A DNA stretch of 20,998 nt from an uncultured Porphyromonas sp. (GTDB taxonomy: Bacteria > Bacteroidota > Bacteroidia > Bacteroidales > Porphyromonadaceae), in assembly GCA_900539765.1 (NCBI GenBank), contig UQDF01000040.1:1-20998 (forward strand), written 5' to 3'. The translations under genes were made by a program, and so were the position numbers. The notes under the pieces were generated by a model that was not told the origin of the DNA, did no database searches, and saw only the letters and a program-made list of their open reading frames with translations. This document shows, piece by piece, positions 9,248 to 15,409 of this stretch; position 1 is the first letter of the stretch; the number at the start of each line of letters is the position of its first letter.

Positions 9248-10849
9248 CTATCGACCGCTAATTGCTGAGATAAAGGCCATAAAGATAGGACTAGGCTGCA
9301 AGACCGTACTGCTGTACTCTGGGTGGTACTGCACACCGATGTACCAAGGGTGCCCCTCTAGCTCTAGAGCCTCGACGAGACCTGTCTCAGGATTGGTACC
9401 TACGCACTTAAAGCCAGCCTCCTCAAAGGCGGTACGGTACTGACTGTTGAACTCATAGCGGTGTCTATGTCTCTCCGAGATCAGTTGCTTGCCATAAGCG
9501 GCTGCCAGCTTAGAGCCCTCCTTGAGTTCGCACTCATAGGCGCCTAGTCGCATAGAGGCTCCCAAGTCTGATATAGCTTTCTGCTCATCCATCAGATCGA
9601 TGATCTTATTGGTTGCTGTCGGCTTGATCTCGGTCGTGTTGCAATCCTCTAGACCCAGTACGTTTTGGGCAAACTCAATCGCCATACACTGCATACCTAG
9701 GCAGATGCCGAGCGTCGGGATCTGATGCGTACGGGTATACTCTAGGGCGATCAACTTACCCTCTACCCCCCTCGAGCCAAAGCCTGGAGCCACCACTACC
9801 CCATCGTAACCGCTTAGGAGCTTCTCCACATTGTCCTTTGTGATGCTCTCGCTATGTATCGAGGTGAGCTTGAGCTTGCGATCATGATACACACAGCTCT
9901 GGAGCAGTGCCTCATCGATAGACTTGTAAGCATCCTGTAGCTCTACATACTTACCCACGAGAGCGATCTGTAGCTCCTTGGTAGCCGACTTCATTCGGTG
10001 GACAAAGTTGCGCCACCCCTCCAGTTTAGGCGTCTCGCCTACCTCTAGACCAGCTTGCTGGATCACCTGACGATCTAGCCCCTGCTCCTGTAGGAGTAGC
10101 GGTATCTCATAGATCGACGGCATATCGACACTCTGGAAGACACTCTCCTTAGATACATTACAGAAGAGCGCTACCTTGTCTAGCAAGTCTTCGCTCAGCT
10201 TATGCTCCGTACGAAGCACCAAGATGTCGGGCTGTATACCCTCCTCTTGTAGCTGCTTGACTGAGTGCTGCGTAGGTTTCGTCTTGTACTCTTTGGCTGC
10301 AGCGATAAAGGGAACATAAGTCAGATGGACGCAGACGCAGTGGTTCTTGAGCTCCCACTTAAGCTGACGGACGCTCTCTAGGAAGGGAAGTGACTCAATA
10401 TCTCCGACCACACCACCTATCTCTGTGATGACAAAGTCGTAGTGATGCTTGAGTCCTAGACGACGTACGCTCCGCTTGATCTCGTCTGTGATGTGCGGAA
10501 TCACCTGTACCGTCTTACCGAGGTAGTCTCCGTGGCGCTCTTTATTGATCACGCTCTGATAGATACGTCCCGTGGTGATGTTGTTCTCCCGGGAGGTACG
10601 AATATTGAGAAAGCGCTCATAGTGTCCCAAGTCCAGATCCGCCTCATGACCATCTTCCGTCACATAGCACTCGCCATGCTCGTAAGGGTTGAGCGTACCT
10701 GGGTCAATGTTTATATACGGATCAAACTTCTGTATCGTAACCTTGTACCCACGAGCTTGAAGCAATTTGCCAAGGCTGGCGGCTACAATGCCCTTACCAA
10801 GCGAGGAGACCACGCCTCCCGTCACAAAGATGTATCGTGTATCGGTCAT
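9248..10849 (-). CDS. pyrG: CTP synthase (glutamine hydrolysing)
   Basis: A 533-residue CTP synthase that aminates UTP to CTP using ATP and glutamine. The N-terminal synthetase domain starts FVTGGVVSSLGKG (8-20), which is the ATP-binding loop, and continues with KFDPYINIDPGTLNP (41-55) and the EIGGVVGD loop (143-150). The C-terminal class I amidotransferase domain has the nucleophile Cys383 in GICLGMQ (381-387) and the partners His509 and Glu511 in QYHPEY (507-512). Length and motif order are normal. It is the promoter-proximal gene of the leftward operon. A -7-like box TACCTTTG lies about 50 bases upstream on the minus strand, giving a leader of roughly 45 nt. Confidence 0.98.
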   Translation of the reverse strand: MTDTRYIFVTGGVVSSLGKGIVAASLGKLLQARGYKVTIQKFDPYINIDPGTLNPYEHGECYVTEDGHEADLDLGHYERFLNIRTSRENNITTGRIYQSVINKERHGDYLGKTVQVIPHITDEIKRSVRRLGLKHHYDFVITEIGGVVGDIESLPFLESVRQLKWELKNHCVCVHLTYVPFIAAAKEYKTKPTQHSVKQLQEEGIQPDILVLRTEHKLSEDLLDKVALFCNVSKESVFQSVDMPSIYEIPLLLQEQGLDRQVIQQAGLEVGETPKLEGWRNFVHRMKSATKELQIALVGKYVELQDAYKSIDEALLQSCVYHDRKLKLTSIHSESITKDNVEKLLSGYDGVVVAPGFGSRGVEGKLIALEYTRTHQIPTLGICLGMQCMAIEFAQNVLGLEDCNTTEIKPTATNKIIDLMDEQKAISDLGASMRLGAYECELKEGSKLAAAYGKQLISERHRHRYEFNSQYRTAFEEAGFKCVGTNPETGLVEALELEGHPWYIGVQYHPEYSSTVLQPSPIFMAFISAISGR

Positions 10850-10901
10850 AACTGTGCTATATAATATAGAGGTATCATACCCCGTTAAACTGAAGTCTGT
10901 G

Positions 10902-10909
10902 CAAAGGTA
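10902..10909 (-). promoter_or_regulatory. Putative -7 box for the pyrG operon
   Basis: On the minus strand these bases read TACCTTTG, matching the Bacteroidota -7 consensus TAnnTTTG. They lie 53 bases upstream of the pyrG start codon, so transcription would begin near 10896. No TTG is found at the expected 19-21 base spacing further upstream, so the match rests on the -7 box alone. Confidence 0.5.
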
Positions 10910-11176
10910 CTAAATAGTGACCACTACGACCTCACCATTTATATAAATCTACGCACTCACTCACCTGACGATGTCATCTCCTCGTGGAGATCTGCGATAT
11001 CGGTCTACGAGGGCGACAAAATCAATGACAAGAAAATATTTCTATCACGAGAATCGCCATCTCACGCTCACGAGAAAGGCATACAAGCGCCTACTTAACA
11101 GACATTTAATCCTCAAATATGGTGTACACGCTTGTCGCGATCGCGCCTCACGGAGTAGAAATTGTTGGGAAAACGC
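10910..11176. other. Divergent intergenic stretch without a recognisable gene
   Basis: This lies between the leftward pyrG promoter and the rightward promoters of the tRNA cluster. I see no convincing coding region. A short plus-strand open frame at 10971-11216 gives a basic, low-quality peptide with no family signature. Visible structure is minor: a 6-bp hairpin at 10976-10991, a 10-base palindrome CGCGATCGCG at 11136-11145, and ACGCTTGTCG at 11128-11137, which recurs at 11173-11182. Confidence 0.6.
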
Positions 11177-11206
11177 TTGTCGGTTTCAAAAATTGTCGTA
11201 CCTTTG
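11177..11206 (+). promoter_or_regulatory. Bacteroidota-type promoter, upstream copy
   Basis: TTG at 11177-11179, then exactly 19 bases, then TACCTTTG at 11199-11206. This is the full TTG-N19-TAnnTTTG arrangement of the Bacteroidota primary sigma factor. Transcription would start near 11213, about 150 bases before tRNA-Asp. No start codon with a plausible frame and no hairpin terminator is visible before the second promoter at 11314. It is either an extra promoter for the tRNAs or the promoter of an unannotated small RNA. Confidence 0.55.
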
Positions 11207-11313
11207 TCACCGCTAAGGAGCAGAGGAGCGTTGATCTCTTCCCCAAAGCATAGGCTAGTGAGTCTATCTGAAGGGTGTCATTCGGAGCTTCACAAAAAAA
11301 ATCTTCTCAGCTA

Positions 11314-11343
11314 TTGCAGTGTTGATATTTTTTTGTACCTTTG
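11314..11343 (+). promoter_or_regulatory. Promoter of the tRNA-Asp/Leu/Leu cluster
   Basis: TTG at 11314-11316, a 19-base spacer, and TACCTTTG at 11336-11343. The predicted start, near 11350, lies about 10 bases before mature tRNA-Asp. Spacing and sequence match the Bacteroidota consensus, and the position directly in front of a tRNA gene supports function. Confidence 0.75.
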
Positions 11344-11360
11344 CAGAGCAAAACAACCGA

Positions 11361-11434
11361 GGTGCGGTAGTTCAGCTGGTTAGAATACCTGCCTGTCACG
11401 CAGGGGGTCACGGGTTCGAGTCCCGTCCGCACCG
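11361..11434 (+). tRNA. tRNA-Asp(GTC)
   Basis: The acceptor arms GGTGCGG (11361-11367) and CCGCACC (11427-11433) pair perfectly. The discriminator base is G at 11434, as is usual for tRNA-Asp. The anticodon stem CCTGC/GCAGG encloses the loop CTGTCAC, with anticodon GTC at 11395-11397. The T-loop TTCGAGT lies between ACGGG and CCCGT. The 3' CCA is not encoded; GCT... follows and must be replaced after processing. First tRNA of a three-gene cluster. Confidence 0.97.
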
Positions 11435-11610
11435 CTCTGATTCCTCATACGAGGTCACAACCTCCTGACAAGATGGTCAGCGAATGTGACGGAGTAAGAG
11501 GATTCTTAGTCTTAAGGAGATAGCGATCTCCTGATTGCAGCACTCTTTTTAGACTCCCCATTACTACTATGGAGAGTTTATTATATGTACACAGGTAGTC
11601 ACTGCTACAA

Positions 11611-11694
11611 GCCCAAGTGGCGGAACTGGTAGACGCGCTAGTTTCAGGTACTAGTAAACGCAAGTTTGTGCAGGTTCGATTCCTGTCTTGGGCA
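11611..11694 (+). tRNA. tRNA-Leu(CAG)
   Basis: A class II tRNA with a long variable arm. The acceptor arms GCCCAAG (11611-11617) and CTTGGGC (11687-11693) pair, with discriminator A at 11694. The anticodon stem CTAGT/ACTAG encloses TTCAGGT, giving anticodon CAG at 11645-11647. The T-arm GCAGG/CCTGT carries TTCGATT. Encoded CCA is absent (CCT follows the discriminator). It lies 176 bases after tRNA-Asp; the spacer holds no gene that I can recognise. Confidence 0.96.
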
Positions 11695-11751
11695 CCTAAG
11701 ATTACTTTAGGCGTAGTGGTTGCTGTAAGAGACTATATAGTATTATTGTAT

Positions 11752-11838
11752 GCGCAGGTGGTGGAATTGGTAGACACGCTACTTTGAGGGGGTAGTGCCA
11801 GCAATGGTGTGTGAGTTCGACTCTCATCCTGCGTACCA
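11752..11838 (+). tRNA. tRNA-Leu(GAG) with encoded CCA
   Basis: A class II tRNA. The acceptor GCGCAGG (11752-11758) pairs with CCTGCGT (11828-11834), giving a G-U pair at position 1-72. The discriminator is A at 11835, followed by a genomically encoded CCA at 11836-11838. The anticodon stem CTACT/GGTAG has a closing U-G pair and encloses TTGAGGG, so the anticodon is GAG at 11786-11788. It ends the cluster and is followed at once by the terminator hairpin. The encoded CCA differs from the other two tRNAs here. Confidence 0.95.
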
Positions 11839-11839
11839 C

Positions 11840-11898
11840 GAGAGAGACCTATTGGATGACCTTATGTAGATGAGGCTCCAGTAGGTCTCTCTCTTTTT
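11840..11898 (+). terminator. Intrinsic terminator of the tRNA cluster
   Basis: A 17-bp stem (11840-11856 with 11877-11893) has a single G-U pair and ends in GAGAGAGACC/GGTCTCTCTC. The loop is 20 bases and TTTTT follows at 11894-11898. It begins one base after the CCA of tRNA-Leu(GAG), so it closes the tRNA transcript. Confidence 0.9.
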
Positions 11899-11927
11899 GC
11901 CCTACCCTATCCTCTTTCCTCTCGGTA

Positions 11928-12102
11928 GAGACTGTTGCAAAAGTCAACAGTCTCACGATCTTGCTTGCAAAAGTGTCCTGACTTTGCAGAAAGGATGAAG
12001 CGCAAGGCGCTGAGGGTGAGTTCTGAAGGGAGCACACCTCCGTATGTAACCGAATCCGAATCCCGAAAGCAACACAGCGATTCGCCTTTATGCAACAGTC
12101 TC
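11928..12102. mobile_element. MITE-like element with terminal inverted repeats
   Basis: GAGACTGTTGCA at 11928-11939 and its exact complement TGCAACAGTCTC at 12091-12102 bound a 175-bp segment. The match continues as A(A/T)AA with one mismatch. A further inverted copy of ten bases (CAACAGTCTC, 11945-11954) makes a perfect hairpin with the left end around a 7-base loop. TTGCAAAAGT occurs at 11935-11944 and again at 11965-11974. Inside there is no transposase. Minus-strand open frames of 62 and 68 codons cross it but end at arbitrary places. I see no clear target-site duplication next to the ends. A non-autonomous IS derivative is the best reading; a decayed IS or a structured regulatory repeat are alternatives. 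Confidence 0.55.
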
Positions 12103-12188
12103 CAGTAGGTCAATTTGTCCTATCGGCTACCTAGTCTGTCTATTTCGTCTATCTAAGGTGTGGAGAGGGCTAATGCCAGCCGTATTCC
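12103..12188. other. Short intergenic stretch before the clpC promoter
   Basis: Lies between the MITE-like element and the clpC promoter. Nothing coding or structured is evident, apart from the second copy of CTCCAGTAGGTC (12100-12111), which also occurs in the terminator at 11876-11887. Confidence 0.5.
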
Positions 12189-12218
12189 TTGCCGTGGTAC
12201 AGTTTTTGAGTACCTTTA
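12189..12218 (+). promoter_or_regulatory. Putative promoter of the clpC-htpG-S41 operon
   Basis: TTG at 12189-12191, a 19-base spacer, and TACCTTTA at 12211-12218, one base off TAnnTTTG. The spacing is identical to both promoters near the tRNAs. Transcription from about 12224 would give a clpC leader of roughly 120 nt. Confidence 0.6.
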
Positions 12219-12276
12219 CACAGCGAGACCATTGCACGAGGGTGTCTAGCTGTGCTTTGCACCCGCATATATCGCC

Positions 12277-12311
12277 TAGTGCTGATACCCTTGCAGCGGT
12301 ACGAAGCACTA
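12277..12311 (+). promoter_or_regulatory. Possible hairpin in the clpC leader
   Basis: TAGTGCT (12277-12283) pairs with AGCACTA (12305-12311). Inside, after a small internal loop, TACC (12286-12289) pairs with GGTA (12298-12301) around an 8-base loop. The start codon lies 32 bases downstream. It might affect translation or mRNA stability. Without homologues to test covariation this stays tentative. Confidence 0.3.
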
Positions 12312-12343
12312 CATAATTCACTCTCAAGAGATAATATATACGC

Positions 12344-15300
12344 ATGAATTTCACACCATACCAAATAAGTGACCTAGTGGTCAGAGCCTTGTCTAGAGCT
12401 TGCGCCATCGGACTTCGTTCGGGAAAGCAACTAGACATCTCTAGACCGCTCTTTATCGACTTAGCTCGCAGTAAAGACACCTACCCTGGTGCCTTCATCT
12501 TGCGTACTCTGAATGTACCGCTCACTCAACTACAATATACGCTCTTTGAGGGGCCTACGATGACTGGATACTATAAGCAGATACAGAGCATCATCGATCA
12601 GAGTCACTATGCGATGCCTAGTGCAGAGCTCGTACGGTACTATCACGATCAGGTAAAGTCTATCCTAGAGGGGGCGTGGGAGATCTTCCCCAATCATGAA
12701 GACTTTCCCGTGATTGATGCTCCTCGTATTGTCGCTTACTTACTACATGAGGGGAGACCAGACATATACCCATGGCCATATATCACCTCTCGTCCTGCTA
12801 AGGAGGATATCCTAGCTAGCTATGTACAGAACAGCCTAGAGCATAGTGCTAAAGCGACCTCTGTCGAGGTGCAGGCTATAGCTAGTGCTGAGGCAGAGGA
12901 GCAGATGCTTCAGACGATCCTCACCACCGCTATGGCGGGAATGCCTGACGCATTGACAGAGGAGATGCGCCAGGAGCTCAATGTCGCTGCATGGCAAGCT
13001 CCCTTTGAGAAGATTTTCTCAGCCATCGCAGGATCTGACGCTAGCCAGGAGAAGAAGCCCGCTAGCGACTTTGACCCTAATCCCATTGTAAAGCAGGTAG
13101 AGGTCTTCGTGTCTCAAAACGATCCCAATGGTGAGACGGACAAAAGCTCTATGCGCGCCGTGCCTCTAGAGGAGCTCCCCGAAGAGATCCAAGAGCATAT
13201 CAAGGCGATCATACGTCACGAGCAGCGCAAGGTGACACAAAACTCGGGAAGCAACCCCTTCGACCTAAACGCTGATGATGACAATGATAAAGAGGAGAAG
13301 GGCTCTAACAAGTCTAGCAAGCGCTCCAAGACACCTGCGCTAGATGCCTTTGCGACCAATCTTAACCAGCTCGCTAAGGAGGGCAAGCTAGACCCGATGA
13401 TCGGACGTGCTAAGGAGCTAGAGCGTATCACGCATATACTCTGTCGCCGACAGAAGAACAACCCCGTGCTGATTGGTGAGGCGGGTGTCGGTAAGACAGC
13501 CGTCGCCGAGGGCTTGGCACAGCTCTTAGCGCGCGATGAGGTGAGCTACAAGCTTCGTGGTAAGGTACTCTACAGCGTAGACTTGGCACAGATGCTAGCT
13601 GGGACACGCTACAGAGGAGACTTTGAGGAGCGGTTTAAGGCGCTACTCAAGGAGGCTGAGATGCTGGGCAATACGATCCTGCTCTTTGACGAGATCCACA
13701 CGCTGATGGGCGCTGGCTCGACTGAGGGCAGTATGGATGCCTCGAATATGCTCAAACCGGCTTTGGCGCGTGGCACGATACAGGTGATCGGAGCCACCAC
13801 ACTGGATGAGTATCGCAAGAGCATTGAGAAGAACGGCGCCCTGGCGCGTCGCTTTCAGAAGGTGATGATCGAGCCGAACACGCCCGAGGAGACGCTGGAG
13901 ATACTGCGTCAGTTGCGAGGACGGTATGAAGAGTTTCACCATGTACACTACAGCGACGAAGCTTTGGTCGCTATGGTGCGCCTGACCAATAGATATATCT
14001 ACGACCGCTACTTCCCCGACAAGGCTATTGACGTCCTGGACGAGGTGGGAGCGAGTATGCACCTCAAGGGCAAGGTGGGTGAGAGCGACAAGGTCGCTTC
14101 GCTCCGACAGCAGCTGCGTACCTATCGTGCGTCTCGTGACAAGGCAGTGCGTGAGAGCAACTACGACACTGCTATGACCCTCAAGGTGCAGGAGGACTTA
14201 GTCCAGAAAGAGGTGGACGAGGAGCTGGAGAAAGCGCATGCCAAGGAGGCTGCCACCTATCTACCTGTAGATGAGGAGGCGGTCGCCAAGACGGTCTCTA
14301 TGATGAGTGGCGTGCCTATCTCCAACATTAGTCAGGAGGAGCACGCTAAGCTACGCCAGATGCGCCAGACGCTCAAGGATATAGTTATCGGACAAGACGA
14401 TGCGATAGACAAGGTGGTCAAAGCGATACAGCGCAACCGTCTCGGCTTGGGTAGCGACAAGCGACCCATCGGGAGCTTCCTCTTCCTCGGACCGACGGGT
14501 GTCGGTAAGACCTATCTAGCTAAAAAGCTTGCCGAGCTACTCTTTGACGATGAGGACGCACTCATACGTATTGATATGAGTGAGTATATGGAGTCGTTCA
14601 ACGTATCTCGTCTCGTAGGCGCCGCCCCTGGCTACGTCGGCTACGACGAGGGCGGACAGCTCACGGAGCAGGTGAGACGCAAGCCTTACTCGGTCGTACT
14701 CTTTGACGAGCTAGAGAAGGCTCACCCAGACGTTTACAACATACTCCTGCAGATCCTCGACGATGGCTTTATCACCGCTGCCGATGGTACGCACGTGAGC
14801 TTTAAGAATACGGTCATCATACTGACGAGCAACATCGGTACGCGCCAGCTCAAGGACTTTGGCGCTGGTGTCGGCTTCCGTCAGGAGGTGCAGCTCACCC
14901 AGACGGAGCAGGAGGCTTTGCTGAGCAAGCAGCTCAAGAAGCACTTTAGCCCAGAGTTCCTCAACCGCCTTGATGAGACGATCTACTTCGCCAACCTGGA
15001 GAAAGAGGACATCCGCAAGATCGTAGACGTGGAGCTACGTCCTATTATGGCGCGTATCTCCGAGCAGGGGTACAACCTTGTGGTCACTCCCTCGGCAAAG
15101 GACAAGCTCGCCGATGTGGGCTTTGACATAGAGTACGGTGCTAGACCGCTGAGACGTGCTCTGCGTCACTGGATCGAGGACAAGCTGACGGATCTCATCC
15201 TCGATGGTGAGGCAAATGTGGGCGACACGGTACGTCTGCGTGTCTCTGAGGGCGAACTCCTTATGGAGGTGGACAAGCGTCTGCCGCAAAAGGAGGCGCA

Positions 15301-15373
15301 AGCAAAGAGCGATGAAGCGACCCTAGGCTTCGCCATACCCTCCTTTACCTCTTCCAGCCAGAAGGACGACTAG
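12344..15373 (+). CDS. clpC: ATP-dependent Clp protease ATP-binding subunit, ClpC-type, with extended N-terminus
   Basis: A 1009-residue AAA+ unfoldase that feeds substrates to ClpP in the cytoplasm. D1 runs from about residue 332 with Walker A GEAGVGKT (378-385) and Walker B ILLFDE (445-450). A short middle domain near 585-635 resembles the UVR-like ClpC M domain. D2 has Walker A GPTGVGKT (716-723), the EYMESFNVSRLVGAAPGYVG region (747-766) and Walker B VVLFDE (784-789). The tripeptide VGF (843-845) occupies the ClpP-docking loop position, so ClpP partnership is likely. The N-terminal 330 residues are about twice the usual length. Residues 1-160 look like a strongly diverged double Clp_N repeat, and 170-330 is a charged, partly low-complexity linker. 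The first Met keeps the Clp_N-like start. It is the first gene of a probable three-gene operon; htpG follows after 36 bases. Confidence 0.92.
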   Translation: MNFTPYQISDLVVRALSRACAIGLRSGKQLDISRPLFIDLARSKDTYPGAFILRTLNVPLTQLQYTLFEGPTMTGYYKQIQSIIDQSHYAMPSAELVRYYHDQVKSILEGAWEIFPNHEDFPVIDAPRIVAYLLHEGRPDIYPWPYITSRPAKEDILASYVQNSLEHSAKATSVEVQAIASAEAEEQMLQTILTTAMAGMPDALTEEMRQELNVAAWQAPFEKIFSAIAGSDASQEKKPASDFDPNPIVKQVEVFVSQNDPNGETDKSSMRAVPLEELPEEIQEHIKAIIRHEQRKVTQNSGSNPFDLNADDDNDKEEKGSNKSSKRSKTPALDAFATNLNQLAKEGKLDPMIGRAKELERITHILCRRQKNNPVLIGEAGVGKTAVAEGLAQLLARDEVSYKLRGKVLYSVDLAQMLAGTRYRGDFEERFKALLKEAEMLGNTILLFDEIHTLMGAGSTEGSMDASNMLKPALARGTIQVIGATTLDEYRKSIEKNGALARRFQKVMIEPNTPEETLEILRQLRGRYEEFHHVHYSDEALVAMVRLTNRYIYDRYFPDKAIDVLDEVGASMHLKGKVGESDKVASLRQQLRTYRASRDKAVRESNYDTAMTLKVQEDLVQKEVDEELEKAHAKEAATYLPVDEEAVAKTVSMMSGVPISNISQEEHAKLRQMRQTLKDIVIGQDDAIDKVVKAIQRNRLGLGSDKRPIGSFLFLGPTGVGKTYLAKKLAELLFDDEDALIRIDMSEYMESFNVSRLVGAAPGYVGYDEGGQLTEQVRRKPYSVVLFDELEKAHPDVYNILLQILDDGFITAADGTHVSFKNTVIILTSNIGTRQLKDFGAGVGFRQEVQLTQTEQEALLSKQLKKHFSPEFLNRLDETIYFANLEKEDIRKIVDVELRPIMARISEQGYNLVVTPSAKDKLADVGFDIEYGARPLRRALRHWIEDKLTDLILDGEANVGDTVRLRVSEGELLMEVDKRLPQKEAQAKSDEATLGFAIPSFTSSSQKDD

Positions 15374-15409
15374 CGATAACCAATCAAATCAGACAAATAA
15401 CTCAAGCTT

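Noticed and set aside
11136..11145. Palindrome CGCGATCGCG containing the octamer GCGATCGC
   Set aside because: A single occurrence; the octamer is notable only where it is highly over-represented, as in cyanobacteria.
10971..11216. Plus-strand open frame of 81 codons in the pyrG/tRNA intergenic region
   Set aside because: Arg-rich peptide without family features, and it runs into the promoter at 11177-11206. More likely a chance frame.
11162..11383. Plus-strand open frame of 73 codons before and into tRNA-Asp
   Set aside because: It overlaps two promoters and the tRNA gene itself, so it cannot be a normal coding sequence.
11849..12113. Two minus-strand open frames (62 and 68 codons) across the terminator and MITE-like element
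   Set aside because: They cross structural elements, have no recognisable domain and end outside the element boundaries. Best explained as chance frames in a repeat.
12127..12480. Minus-strand frame of 117 codons opposite the clpC promoter and start
   Set aside because: It overlaps the clpC 5' end and promoter antisense and shows no protein features.
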